64,000 bases of DNA from Kocuria sp. (GCA_030524035.1 JAUNHG010000004.1:85363-149362); one strand, 5' to 3'; positions 35,899-44,486 are shown, counted from the stretch's first letter. Notes: generated from the letters alone by a model not told the origin. Numbers and translations are program-made.

Positions 35899-36918
35899 AT
35901 GAACCGGAGAAAGAACAACAGCACCGTGCCCCGCAGATTGCTGTCCTTGGGTGCCGTGGCAGCATTACCGCTCGGCGCACTCGTAGCGCAGGCCCCTGCC
36001 AGCGCCGAAACCGCCAGGGAGTCCGCTGTCGATTCTCTGTGGAATGTGATCGGGAATGACTGGGACCTAGACGGATTGTCCAATACCGACGAGCAGCAAC
36101 GCGGCACTGACCCCCACCACCCCGATTCGGACGGCGACGGTCTGGCCGACGGACACGAACTGCGGGGTGTGGGCACTAAGCGCCAAGAGGTCCGGACCCA
36201 CACAGGACCCATTCCTGCTTTTGTCATTCCGACGAACCCGTTGTTGGCTGACTCAGACGGTGACGGTCTCACGGATTCCGAGGAGAACCGTGAGTACACC
36301 CGGCCTGACCGCACAGACACTGACGACGACGGTCTTACAGATGCACAGGAAGTCAACCAAAAGTTGGGCAAGGGGAGCCAATCGCGGACTTGCGCCTTGT
36401 CCAAGGACACAGACTTCGACGGGATCGGAGACGGTGACGAGGTGGCTGCCGGCACCGATCCCAATATCAGCGATAAGCCAAACCCGCGTCCTTCACGTCA
36501 TGACCTCAGAGACCATGACGGGGACTGTATGCCCGACTGGGTCGAATTCAATATGGGAGCCAACAGCACAAAATATTGGGTCACAGACACGGATGATGAC
36601 GGTGCCATCGACAGCGTCGAGGTGTTCGGCTACGGCAATACCGACTGGGCCGATTACTCGGAGAGTCAGACGCGGGGAAGGACTTCAGATTCCGACGGCG
36701 ACGGTTTGTTGGACGGCCTTGAATTTTCCCAGGGCACGGACGCAAACAGTGCGGACACGGACGGTGACGGGTTCACCGACTCGCAGGAGGGCTTCTTCAT
36801 GATCGATTGGGCGGGAGAAACCCGGGTGTTCCAGATCGACCCGCTGAACCCTGATCAGGACAAGAACGGGGTGCCAGATGGCCAGGAGTACAGCCTTGAC
36901 GGCATGACCCGGGCCTAA
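35899..36918 (+). CDS. Secreted calcium-binding protein with thrombospondin type-3-like repeats
   Basis: A 339-residue exported protein. ATG 35899 follows GGGGGA at 3-4 nt; a longer open frame begins at 35671 inside the tRNA terminator and is not credible. The signal peptide is basic (MNRRKNN), then hydrophobic, ending AQAPASAETA. The mature part is almost wholly made of calcium-binding loops: DLDGLSNTDE, DSDGDGLADGHE, DSDGDGLTDSEE, DTDDDGLTDAQE, DFDGIGDGDE, DHDGDCMPDW, DTDDDGAIDS, DSDGDGLLDG and DTDGDGFTDSQE. There is no sorting signal or C-terminal anchor, so it is released or bound non-covalently. Role likely structural or adhesive, depending on Ca2+. Confidence 0.85.
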   Translation: MNRRKNNSTVPRRLLSLGAVAALPLGALVAQAPASAETARESAVDSLWNVIGNDWDLDGLSNTDEQQRGTDPHHPDSDGDGLADGHELRGVGTKRQEVRTHTGPIPAFVIPTNPLLADSDGDGLTDSEENREYTRPDRTDTDDDGLTDAQEVNQKLGKGSQSRTCALSKDTDFDGIGDGDEVAAGTDPNISDKPNPRPSRHDLRDHDGDCMPDWVEFNMGANSTKYWVTDTDDDGAIDSVEVFGYGNTDWADYSESQTRGRTSDSDGDGLLDGLEFSQGTDANSADTDGDGFTDSQEGFFMIDWAGETRVFQIDPLNPDQDKNGVPDGQEYSLDGMTRA

Positions 36919-36956
36919 AGATCTGACCAGGCACTTCTTGCTGCGAATGCAGGAGG

Positions 36957-37478
36957 TTAACCCGGGAGCGCCCCGCACTCCAAGGCCAGCAATGTGGTTT
37001 TTGTATCCAGGCCGCCCGCGTAACCCCCCAGAGTGCCGTCGGTGCGCAGTACCCGGTGGCAGGGCACCACAATCGGCAGCGGATTGGTTGCGCATGCGGT
37101 ACCCACTGCGCGCACCGCATGCGGGTTGCCAACCTGCTCAGCAACCTGTTTGTACGACATCGTGTGTCCGTACCGGATGCGTGTCAGGTAACGCTGCACG
37201 GTCAGTCGGAATCCAGCGGAAAGCCGGTGGTCTAGCGGCAGATCAAAATCACGGCGAGTGCCCGCGAAATATTCCTCCAACTGGCGCGCTGCTTGGTCTA
37301 GGCGATCAGGAGCATGCAGCACGCGCGCATTGATCTTGGCTGCCAACGCCTGAAGAGCCGCTTCGACTCCTTCTTGCTCAAAGGCAATGCGCACCACACC
37401 TTGCTCTGTGGCGGCTAGTAATAACTGGCCCACCGGGGTGTCCACCGCACGGTATACAACATCAACCTTGTTACTCAT
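36957..37478 (-). CDS. ogt: Methylated-DNA--protein-cysteine S-methyltransferase
   Basis: A 173-residue suicide repair enzyme that removes alkyl groups from O6-alkylguanine. The active site PIVVPCHRVL is intact, as are the preceding helix (NPHAVRAVGTACATNP) and the downstream GGYAGG. ATG 37478 has GGGGGA about 6 nt upstream; the open frame starts at 37529. Its first 14 codons are duplicated at 44487-44529. Before the 7-kb insertion the gene directly overlapped the ABC exporter gene now ending at 44522 (ATGAGTAA). The insertion has separated it from its former operon, so its promoter may now come from the island. Confidence 0.92.
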   Translation of the reverse strand: MSNKVDVVYRAVDTPVGQLLLAATEQGVVRIAFEQEGVEAALQALAAKINARVLHAPDRLDQAARQLEEYFAGTRRDFDLPLDHRLSAGFRLTVQRYLTRIRYGHTMSYKQVAEQVGNPHAVRAVGTACATNPLPIVVPCHRVLRTDGTLGGYAGGLDTKTTLLALECGALPG

Positions 37479-37519
37479 CACGATCCCCCATTCCAACTCC
37501 AGATGCGCCCTCATGAGAA
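37436..37519. repeat. 84-bp direct repeat, left copy
   Basis: Identical to 44487-44570 at an offset of 7,051. It contains the first codons of ogt and, on the same strand, the last codons of the neighbouring ABC exporter gene. The sequence diverges at once on both sides. The two copies bound the island 37520-44486. Confidence 0.93.
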
Positions 37520-37556
37520 GGTGAGGCAATGCGACCGTGCACGCTTTTATCCCTTC

Positions 37557-37598
37557 GACTCTAGGTTTCCCCTAGCCAAAAGGCTAGTACATAGAGTC
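37557..37598. other. Nested hairpin at the left edge of the island
   Basis: GACTCTA (37557-37563) pairs with TAGAGTC (37592-37598), and inside CTAGCC (37572-37577) pairs with GGCTAG (37582-37587) around AAAA. It begins 38 bases inside the left repeat. It may be a terminator for ogt-directed or island transcripts, or a recombination site. No integrase gene is present to decide. Confidence 0.45.
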
Positions 37599-37732
37599 AC
37601 AATAGGCTCGCGCTCTTTAATCGGTTATTTACCTCACACTAAAGTAGCAATGGCGGCTCGGCAAAAACCGATGGTCCGGCATCATGTCGGCACCGCGAGT
37701 GCCGGGAAGCCTAGAAGGGAGGTGACGAAGCT

Positions 37733-37870
37733 ATGACTGCAATGCTGGAAACAGATGAAATCATCGATATCGATCTTGAGATTGATATCGATGACATGCC
37801 AACCGATGCGGGTAGCAGGCCCATGATTCGTAGTATCAGCCTGGTGCTTTCCTCGACGATATCTATGTGA
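37733..37870 (+). CDS. 45-residue candidate RiPP precursor peptide
   Basis: ATG 37733 follows a near-perfect ribosome-binding site (GGGAGGTGA) at about 7-8 nt. The product starts MTAMLETDEIIDIDLEIDID, a very acidic leader with an alternating Ile/Asp box like the F-(N/D)-L-D box of class I lanthipeptide leaders, then DMPTDAGSRP, and ends MIRSISLVLSSTISM. The last 12 residues contain five Ser and one Thr but no Cys. It overlaps the next gene by 4 nt (GTGA). Ser/Thr-rich cores without Cys would suit dehydration without thioether rings, or another modification. No dehydratase is present nearby. The RiPP call is an inference from size, leader and coupling. Confidence 0.55.
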   Translation: MTAMLETDEIIDIDLEIDIDDMPTDAGSRPMIRSISLVLSSTISM

Positions 37871-38340
37871 CGGAAATGATCGAATTTCCGACTAAGGCCG
37901 CCGACTACGACACGGCCCTTATATATGCGAGACTAGGCCCCCGTTCAGATCAAAGAAAGATCACGCTTTCAGATGCGTACTTTCTTACTCATCTAGTATT
38001 CTACTCCACAAGATTCGGCAAGCGTCCGAGCGCGCTCTCGAATGAGAATGTGACGTGGACGGCCCGTGCGCTCTCCGCAATCTCCGTCTCCGCCAAAATA
38101 CAATCCAATCTGGACCTGCTGGCAGAATGCGAAGCGAGCCGCGTGTTACTCGAACCCAGCATGCCCTCAAATCCGTTTCGCAAACATCTTACAGAGACTG
38201 TTAATGCTCTCGGCTTTTTACCATCTAACGCATCTATGGTGGGCTCGATCAATCGTCTTTCGCAAGACGAGATTTTTCGCGATTCATATCACTCAACACT
38301 CGCCTTTATCCTCATGGCTTCAGCAATCAATCGCCTGTAA
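37867..38340 (+). CDS. DUF6895-like protein coupled to the small peptide
   Basis: A 157-residue protein from GTG 37867, overlapping the peptide stop. The segment LSDAYFLTHLVFYSTRFGKR resembles the TH-x-x-FY-x-T-x-FG signature I associate with DUF6895 proteins, which are roughly 300 residues long and occur in actinobacterial peptide gene clusters; this one is half as long. The rest is helical. It is coupled to the peptide, so it may bind or modify it. The family match is from memory and is moderate. Truncation is possible, though the frame shows no decay. Confidence 0.5.
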   Translation: MTEMIEFPTKAADYDTALIYARLGPRSDQRKITLSDAYFLTHLVFYSTRFGKRPSALSNENVTWTARALSAISVSAKIQSNLDLLAECEASRVLLEPSMPSNPFRKHLTETVNALGFLPSNASMVGSINRLSQDEIFRDSYHSTLAFILMASAINRL

Positions 38341-39038
38341 GAGCCCCCATCCCTACGTGTGCTGATCACGTGCTGGTCACTGTGAGCAGTGATGGGCGGA
38401 TATCACGCAACTGCGTAACGTCGTGAGAGCCAAACACCCAAACCACACCTTGCCGCATGCGGCCCGCCCGTATTCCCCGTCTCTGTTTTTCTCCCCTAAA
38501 TTATTGAGGAGTAATTGCGGTAAGCGTGCGATCGCCCCAAAACCTTGTACGAGGCTGAGCAAAGGTATAACACCGTCGCCACTGTCCTGCACCAAGGGAC
38601 GAAGAACTCTTACCTTAGCCGCCCGCATCATCGACAAGAAGAAAGTCGAATCTTCTTCTGATCAAGCTCCACTCGCCAACGTCTGTCAGATCACAGACAC
38701 TGCAACACCCCCGATAACAAGCAATCCCTTGCTGCATGCTGCAAGGGATCCCCACCGCCAGGTTTGATAAGCCAGGTATTCATGATGTGCGGTTCCTTGA
38801 AGAGACTTACCACCATGGAGGTACGAGAACGCTCCAGCATGCTCCCTGGTATCACCCGGGCGATATACGCTGGACTAGCCAAGCTGGGTGTGAGGCTACC
38901 CAGCTCATGGGCTGTTTAAGCTCGAGCCACCCGAGCATGCTGCATGCAACAGAGTTATCTCATGAACCGATAGAGCTCGTCACGCTACTCATATGGGGAA
39001 GCGCTGTAACCAACGGTGCAGGAGACAGTAAGTACACG
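38341..39038. other. Island intergenic region before the ECF sigma operon
   Basis: About 700 bases with no supported gene. A short hairpin (TCACTG 38377-38382 / CAGTGA 38387-38392) follows the peptide operon and may end it. A stem ATCCCTTGC (38724-38732) / GCAAGGGAT (38741-38749) lies further on. The sigma-factor frame is open back to 38736, but that part does not look like protein. The promoter of the sigma operon should be near 38950-39020; I could not define it. Confidence 0.4.
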
Positions 39039-39602
39039 ATGGCATGGCCAGAATCTGTGAGTGAGACGGATAGGGAGCTACTCGCCCGAATCGGTGAACA
39101 GGATGAGCGCGCCCTCGCTGAGCTCTACGCCCGCTACTCGACTGTAGTTTTCAGTTTCGTAACGGCTCGAACGCCGAGTCGCGAAGTCGCGGAAGAGGTT
39201 AGTGCTGATGTTTGGCTAGGCTGCTGGCGATCAGCGCGTGCATTCCGGAACGACAGCCAAGTACTGACCTGGCTGTTAGGCATTGCGAAAAGACAGATCT
39301 ACTCACATACCCGACGTCAGTATCCACCGCAGGTGCCGCTCGATGAAGACCAGTACACCATCCCTGCAGCCGAGGCTGGTCCCGACCAGATGGCGGTGTC
39401 TGCTGACGAGACCCGCACACTCCTGGCTGCATTGAAAGCGCTTCCTGTTGACCTAAATGAGGTCGTTCGCCTGGCGTGGGTATATGAACTGCCGTATGCG
39501 GAGATCGCGGAATTGACAGGCATTCCCCCAGGGACCGTGAAAAGCAGAGTGTCGCGAGCTCGGCGTTTGTTACGCGAGACACTAAGGAGAAGCAATGAGT
39601 GA
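39039..39602 (+). CDS. ECF-type RNA polymerase sigma factor
   Basis: A 187-residue sigma factor. Region 2 spans about residues 12-80 (DERALAELYARYSTVVFSF and VWLGCWRSARAF with the tryptophans of the promoter-melting part). Region 4 is at the end (IAELTGIPPGTVKSRVSRAR, a helix-turn-helix). ATG 39039 has AGGAG at about 14 nt, rather far; GTG 39057 is an alternative. It overlaps the next gene by 8 nt, so the pair forms a sigma and membrane-protein unit, probably sigma with anti-sigma. It likely drives the ABC genes downstream, perhaps including itself. Confidence 0.85.
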   Translation: MAWPESVSETDRELLARIGEQDERALAELYARYSTVVFSFVTARTPSREVAEEVSADVWLGCWRSARAFRNDSQVLTWLLGIAKRQIYSHTRRQYPPQVPLDEDQYTIPAAEAGPDQMAVSADETRTLLAALKALPVDLNEVVRLAWVYELPYAEIAELTGIPPGTVKSRVSRARRLLRETLRRSNE

Positions 39603-40389
39603 GCACAATTCACTACGCGATGGTAGTGGCGATTTCCGTCAGTTGCTGCGTATTTGGGAAGATACACAGCACAAAGCACCTGCGTACGGCACGATCCAAC
39701 ACCGGATAGCTGAAACACCCTCTGCGATGGATGCCCCTCCATGGTCTATCCGGCAGAGTGCGAGATTAGCAGTAGTTCTGGCGTGGGCCCAGTTGAGGGT
39801 CGTGCCATGGCTGGTATTACCCGTAGGCCTGGTAACGGTGGCAATGGCGATCTTTACCGCCCAATTCTTCGGGGTAACGCAAGGGGGGACAGCTGGCGAC
39901 AGTGGATTTACCATAGTGATGCTCGCTGGTGTCGTGGTGACGGTAACGATGGCACTGTCATCCCCGAAAGCTGATTCAGTCGCCCTTGCGACACCAATCG
40001 CTCCGCAAGCGGTGGTGCTAGCACGGGTTACGCTAATGCTGGTCATCGACTCCATGGCCGGACTTGCCGCCTCAGGTCTGGTATCAGCTTGGGGATACAC
40101 AAATAGTCTGCCTGAAGTCGTCGCAAGTTGGTTGTATCCGGTCACGTTGGTTGCGGGAGCCGCAACGTTCGCTGCAGTCTGGGTCAGTCCTTTGGTCGGC
40201 AGCATTGCGGGGATCGCACTAATCCCACTGGCAACCCCCGCATCAGATGGGATATTTTTCATCGGCCTATCGGGGCTGTTGTGGAATACGCTGACCCCGC
40301 TCGGAGTTTTGGGGACGGGTGCATTTCTGTTGAGCGGGGCTGTCGTGTCGGCCCGGCAGGCGGCGGTCAACAGGTTGCAACCCGCGTGA
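39595..40389 (+). CDS. Membrane protein, candidate anti-sigma factor
   Basis: A 264-residue protein with a soluble N-terminus of about 55 residues and five or six membrane segments. ATG 39595 overlaps the sigma-factor end. The soluble part (SGDFRQLLRIWEDTQHKAPA) could bind the sigma factor; it lacks the HxxxCxxC zinc motif of many anti-sigma factors. A permease subunit role is the alternative, because the two following genes are similar-sized membrane proteins. Position next to sigma favours a regulatory or sensing function. Confidence 0.65.
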   Translation: MSEHNSLRDGSGDFRQLLRIWEDTQHKAPAYGTIQHRIAETPSAMDAPPWSIRQSARLAVVLAWAQLRVVPWLVLPVGLVTVAMAIFTAQFFGVTQGGTAGDSGFTIVMLAGVVVTVTMALSSPKADSVALATPIAPQAVVLARVTLMLVIDSMAGLAASGLVSAWGYTNSLPEVVASWLYPVTLVAGAATFAAVWVSPLVGSIAGIALIPLATPASDGIFFIGLSGLLWNTLTPLGVLGTGAFLLSGAVVSARQAAVNRLQPA

Positions 40390-40457
40390 ACCAATCCGCC
40401 TCGCTCCGCTACTGACTCCCGTAGATACAGATTCTCAAAGGTCAGGAGCAGGACGCG

Positions 40458-41081
40458 ATGAAAGCAGCGATCCACTCACAGAGCCAACGTGTTGGTCTGA
40501 TGGTGCTCGCGGGCCAACCCTTCGCCGGGTCTGCGGTCGCGCTCATCGGCTGGTTCGCCGCTGACGCCTGGCCCCCTTCGCAAGCAGCAGTACTGGTGAA
40601 CTGGCTCGCCCAGTTATTCGTGATCACTACCGGTGTCTGTGCCGCAGTCACATTCACAAGCGACCCGCTGATCGAACTCCACGAGTCCACGCTGATCGGT
40701 TTCCGCAAGGTTCAGTTTCTTCGTGCCAGTCTGGTAGCGCTGTCCGGTACGGTTGGCGTGGTACTTATGTTTTACCCCCTACATGCGCTGCGGATCTGGC
40801 CCAGGGATGAAGGCTGGACGTCGGTAGCGTCTCCAGTCGGCGCAGTCGTGATCATTGTCGTCGTCGCGCTGATGACCGCAGCATTCGCAGGCACAGCATC
40901 AACCACCACCATCGCAGTCGTGGCCGCATGGATGTTCCTCGCATTGCTTTGGGATCCCTACGTCTTGTCGCTACCGCAACAACGCGGCCTCCCACTCATT
41001 ATCTCCGTTGGCCTCCTAGTCGCCACCTGGCAGCGCCTTGGAGACGCAGAACGCAACATCGCAAAGGTAGCGCCAGCATGA
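40458..41081 (+). CDS. ABC transporter membrane subunit
   Basis: A 207-residue protein with five or six hydrophobic segments and few soluble residues. ATG 40458 has AGGAG within the preceding GTCAGGAGCAGG. Its stop overlaps the next start by 4 nt (ATGA). It lies in front of a second membrane protein and an ABC ATPase, the order of an ABC-2-like exporter with two permeases. No family name can be given from sequence alone. Confidence 0.7.
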   Translation: MKAAIHSQSQRVGLMVLAGQPFAGSAVALIGWFAADAWPPSQAAVLVNWLAQLFVITTGVCAAVTFTSDPLIELHESTLIGFRKVQFLRASLVALSGTVGVVLMFYPLHALRIWPRDEGWTSVASPVGAVVIIVVVALMTAAFAGTASTTTIAVVAAWMFLALLWDPYVLSLPQQRGLPLIISVGLLVATWQRLGDAERNIAKVAPA

Positions 41082-41842
41082 CGGTTCTTACACTCGCTCG
41101 CACCCATTCGAAAGTCGCTCGACGCCAGAAGGCGCTGTGGCTAGCTGCGATCCCACTGACCGCATTCGCCACTCTGCTTGCAGTCACTTCTCCAGCCCAT
41201 CCCGGCACGGGAGGCGTCGAAGATCTAACTTTCTCCGCGCAACTTATCGTGATGTTTACCGGAATCGCCTACGCTGCCGCGTTCGCTGACTTCTTCACTG
41301 CCCTCTCACGGCTGGGGATAGACGAACTCGAAGCCTCAACCCCGGTCGCAACTCTCGCTCTAGGCACAGCGAGAATCTTCGGCACCTTCGGTGTCGTCGT
41401 TACTCCGGCGATGACAACACTCCTGGTCATGGGCTTCGTGCAGACGGTCAACGGGCACGCTTGGTCACTCCCGATAGCGACAGCGGTCACTGCAACGATC
41501 ATCGTCCCAGGCACCTTGATCGCTATGTCTTTATCGGCACTACTTGGCACAATCCTGCCCCGCGCACTCGGTCGTATCGCAGGCGTGCTGGTCTGGTTAT
41601 CCCTTACTTTCTCGTCGCCACTCCTCCCCCTGCCCACACCGAACGGCACTGTGTTCACTGTGATCGGTGATGCGGTGGCAAGCGGCTATTTCGACACTGC
41701 ACCCATATACTCGCCCCTCGGGCCGTTTGCCTTCGACGGCACCGCCTGGGCCGCAACTTTTTCACTCATCACGCAACTCGTTATCATCATCACCCTGCTT
41801 TTCTCAGGGGCAGCGCTGGCCGAGCGTTCGGCCAAGCGTTGA
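41078..41842 (+). CDS. ABC transporter membrane subunit
   Basis: A 254-residue protein with six hydrophobic segments, beginning at ATG 41078 in a 4-nt overlap with the previous gene; a longer frame from 40928 is not used. The layout (short basic N-terminus with RRQKALW, then membrane segments) fits an ABC-2-type permease. The ATPase gene starts 11 bases after its stop. Confidence 0.75.
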   Translation: MTVLTLARTHSKVARRQKALWLAAIPLTAFATLLAVTSPAHPGTGGVEDLTFSAQLIVMFTGIAYAAAFADFFTALSRLGIDELEASTPVATLALGTARIFGTFGVVVTPAMTTLLVMGFVQTVNGHAWSLPIATAVTATIIVPGTLIAMSLSALLGTILPRALGRIAGVLVWLSLTFSSPLLPLPTPNGTVFTVIGDAVASGYFDTAPIYSPLGPFAFDGTAWAATFSLITQLVIIITLLFSGAALAERSAKR

Positions 41843-41853
41843 AAGGAAAACTC

Positions 41854-42726
41854 ATGTTCATCTCTATTGACCATCTGGGCAAAGACTTCCGCAAAAAACC
41901 CACCGCTCTCGACGACGTCACTCTCGACCTGCCGCAGGGAATGATTGGGCTGCTCGGCTCCAACGGTGCCGGGAAAACCACACTCATGCGCATCCTGTGC
42001 GGGATCATCCAACCCACGAGGGGGCGAGTGCTCATAGACGGTCACGATCTCGCAAAAGCAACTACACGCCGAGCAATGAAAAAGACACTCGGCTACTTAC
42101 CGCAGGATGTCGAGCCGTACCCAAACCTCACCCCACTCGAGTTCCTCGACTACGTCGGGGTGCTCAAAGGCATAGACAACGCGACCGAACGCCGGAGACA
42201 AGCTCACGAGCTGATCGCCCAGGTTGGCTTGAACAGCGCCAAAGACCGCAGGATTGGAGGTTTCTCTGGTGGTATGCGGCGGCGAGTCGGCATCGCGCAA
42301 GCACTAATGGGGGATCCGAAGCTGCTCGTTGTCGACGAGCCCACAGCTGGCCTGGACCCCGAGGAACGGATGCGATTTCGCACCCTGCTGGCGAGTCTAG
42401 GACAGAATCGCACAGTCATCTTGTCCACGCATATCCTCGATGACGTGGCGCAGACCTGCCCGTATGTATTCGTACTCCGGGAAGGGCGTCTACTTTACGA
42501 CGGACCCACCAACGGACTGATCGGCATCGCCCGCGGTCGCACCTGGCTCACCGCCCCCAAACCCGCACCTCCGCCCGAGCACGTCACGGTCGTCAACGCC
42601 ACGACGACCGAGGCAGGCACGCAGTACCGGATCATCACCGACAACCCACCTGCGGGCGCTGCACCAGTCAACCCGAACCTCGAAGACGGCTACATGGCCC
42701 TCACGATCCCCAAGGAGCACGCATGA
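41854..42726 (+). CDS. ABC transporter ATP-binding protein
   Basis: A 290-residue ATPase. Walker A is GSNGAGKTT, the Q-loop LPQDVEPYP, the signature FSGGMRRRV, Walker B LLVVDEPTAGLD, and the H-loop STHILDD. These are features of the drug/peptide-export or immunity group (CcmA-like). A C-terminal extension of about 75 residues ends in a Pro-rich segment. ATG 41854 has AAAGGA at 6-7 nt; TTG 41839 is in frame upstream. The lipoprotein gene overlaps its end by 4 nt. Confidence 0.92.
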   Translation: MFISIDHLGKDFRKKPTALDDVTLDLPQGMIGLLGSNGAGKTTLMRILCGIIQPTRGRVLIDGHDLAKATTRRAMKKTLGYLPQDVEPYPNLTPLEFLDYVGVLKGIDNATERRRQAHELIAQVGLNSAKDRRIGGFSGGMRRRVGIAQALMGDPKLLVVDEPTAGLDPEERMRFRTLLASLGQNRTVILSTHILDDVAQTCPYVFVLREGRLLYDGPTNGLIGIARGRTWLTAPKPAPPPEHVTVVNATTTEAGTQYRIITDNPPAGAAPVNPNLEDGYMALTIPKEHA

Positions 42727-43106
42727 AAGTCCACCGCACAATCACCCGCTTATCCACGGCTACAGGAAGTACAGCATTGCTAGCACTCTGCCTCGCGGGA
42801 TGCAATGGCATGATGAACCCCGATGATTTCCCCAAAGACGGCCCTACTCACACCGCGACCAGTAACCCACAAGAGATAACAGCCGACAACTTCGGTCATT
42901 CCTGGAACCTCAACGTCGATCACGGCACCATCAGCTGCGAGAAGAACGACAAGGGCGACCCCATACTGCGCTTCACCGCCCCCGATAGCACCGAATATGC
43001 CCTCAACTCAGTAGATGAGAACACAGACCTCCCACCGCTCGACGACATCGCCAACGACTCAATCGGCACGCTGCGCACCTTCGCGTTCACCGTATGCGAC
43101 ACCTGA
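42723..43106 (+). CDS. Lipoprotein, DUF2511-like
   Basis: A 127-residue exported lipoprotein. The signal peptide ends in the lipobox LCLAGC, so Cys 28 would be lipidated. The mature part has SWNLNVDHGTISCEKND and LRFTAPDSTEYALNSVDE, similar to the small DUF2511 (YebY-like) domain, with one further Cys near the C-terminus for a disulphide. It overlaps the ATPase gene by 4 nt (ATGA), making it part of the transporter operon. An immunity or substrate-binding lipoprotein is likely. Confidence 0.75.
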   Translation: MKVHRTITRLSTATGSTALLALCLAGCNGMMNPDDFPKDGPTHTATSNPQEITADNFGHSWNLNVDHGTISCEKNDKGDPILRFTAPDSTEYALNSVDENTDLPPLDDIANDSIGTLRTFAFTVCDT

Positions 43107-43289
43107 GTCAATGCCCCCGTCGCAGCCTCGACCCCACGAACACCATTACTGTCCTTATACAACAAACAAGCACACAAGCCGTGTGTGGTTTTCGTGCGCA
43201 AGCAAGCTACAGGCCCATGTGATGTTGAGATCCTAACTAACAGAAGCGATTACCCGCCCGCAGCTCACAGGAATGAGCTAGGAAATAAC

Positions 43290-44324
43290 GTGCATTATCT
43301 TGTCGGACTGTTGGCTCTCACAGTGTCCACTTTGCTCATGTGGATTGCAATACGACGCATACAGGCGGATGCGAGGCGTTTCTCGAACGCAGCATGGATC
43401 GCCGCGGGGATAACGTGTCTACTCGTTGGTTTGACGGTGCTCGGTGTTGGAACGTTCTTGAGCGTTGTCATCCTCTTGGCAGTCATCGCGCCCGTCCTGG
43501 TCCTCCTTCTGTCAACTTTATTGCTCTACAACGGCTTTATAATGCTCCGCAGGGAAGGACGCTCGCTCGGGAACTTGCTCTCATTACTGGCAGGCTTCGG
43601 ACTTTTGTTAGCACTTAGCCTGGGTTTTGGATTGCTCTTCTTGGACCCCCAGTGGCTGCCCCTGTCATTGTGGATCGCCCTGAGCTGCGGATGGGTCGCC
43701 GCACTTTTTTTCTCGTTCCTGAGCTACTCATGGCTCTATCAACGCCTACTACGTATTAAGCAACCCGCCTTCATCATCACATTGGGTTCAGGCCTAGTTT
43801 GTAGTCGTGTCCCGCCATTACTTCGCAATCGAATTGACCTGGCCCTCCAGCTAGCTGAAGGTTTGACCGCCTCTGGCACTGCGCCCCTATTGGTAATGAG
43901 CGGTGGACAAGGGCCAGATGAAGCACGGAGCGAAGCAGATGCCATGGGAGCATATGCTCTTGAACACGGCGCTCACGAGGAAACACTGCTCTTGGAAACC
44001 AAGTCAGAGACGACTGAACAGAACCTACGCTACAGTCGCTCCCTTGTACGTGGGCGGCTAGGACTAACCGAAGAGGAAGCACTTCCGGAAGGAATTGCGG
44101 TAACCAGCAATTATCACGCTATGCGGGCCGCAATAGTGGCCCACCGCATCGGAGTCTCCGTGGATGTAGTGGGTGCTCCAACCGCCGCCTACTTCTGGCC
44201 AAGCGCGGTATTACGCGAGTTTGTAGCGGTAGTTCGGGGTGCTCTAATCTGGCACGCCATCGGCTACCTTCTGGTGACCACCACCCTTCCAGCAATATTT
44301 GCAGCTGTCATGTGGGGGCGTTGA
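43290..44324 (+). CDS. Membrane-anchored YdcF/DUF218 protein
   Basis: A 344-residue protein. The first about 150 residues hold four or five membrane segments, then a DUF218 domain: AFIITLGSGL, LLVMSGGQGPDEARSEADAM and GIAVTSNYHAMRAAIVA, and a last hydrophobic segment at the C-terminus. GTG 43290 has AGGAAATAAC before it; the frame extends to 43185 without a site. It is the last gene of the island, on the same strand as the sigma operon after a 183-base gap. It is unrelated in position to the other YdcF-like gene at 31319. Confidence 0.75.
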   Translation: MHYLVGLLALTVSTLLMWIAIRRIQADARRFSNAAWIAAGITCLLVGLTVLGVGTFLSVVILLAVIAPVLVLLLSTLLLYNGFIMLRREGRSLGNLLSLLAGFGLLLALSLGFGLLFLDPQWLPLSLWIALSCGWVAALFFSFLSYSWLYQRLLRIKQPAFIITLGSGLVCSRVPPLLRNRIDLALQLAEGLTASGTAPLLVMSGGQGPDEARSEADAMGAYALEHGAHEETLLLETKSETTEQNLRYSRSLVRGRLGLTEEEALPEGIAVTSNYHAMRAAIVAHRIGVSVDVVGAPTAAYFWPSAVLREFVAVVRGALIWHAIGYLLVTTTLPAIFAAVMWGR

Positions 44325-44486
44325 GAATTCCATAGCTTACTGCCCCACGACTACTCGGAACGGCCACTTCGACCGGTCCGATTGGTCAGTCGACAGCCGC
44401 AGTGGCGTCTGTCTAGGGGCTTGGACATTGGGCGACGCGCTCCTATCATGAAGTACTCTGCTGCGGCGGGGAATGGATTTCTCGAT

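Noticed and set aside
36000..36900. Repetitive DNA of the calcium-binding gene as a CRISPR-like array
   Set aside because: The regularity comes from protein repeats (D-x-D-x-DG loops); unit lengths vary and there are no constant repeats with unique spacers.
38736..39038. N-terminal extension of the sigma-factor frame
   Set aside because: The 101 extra codons do not resemble sigma region 2 or any protein, start inside a hairpin, and lack a ribosome-binding site; the native start is near 39039.
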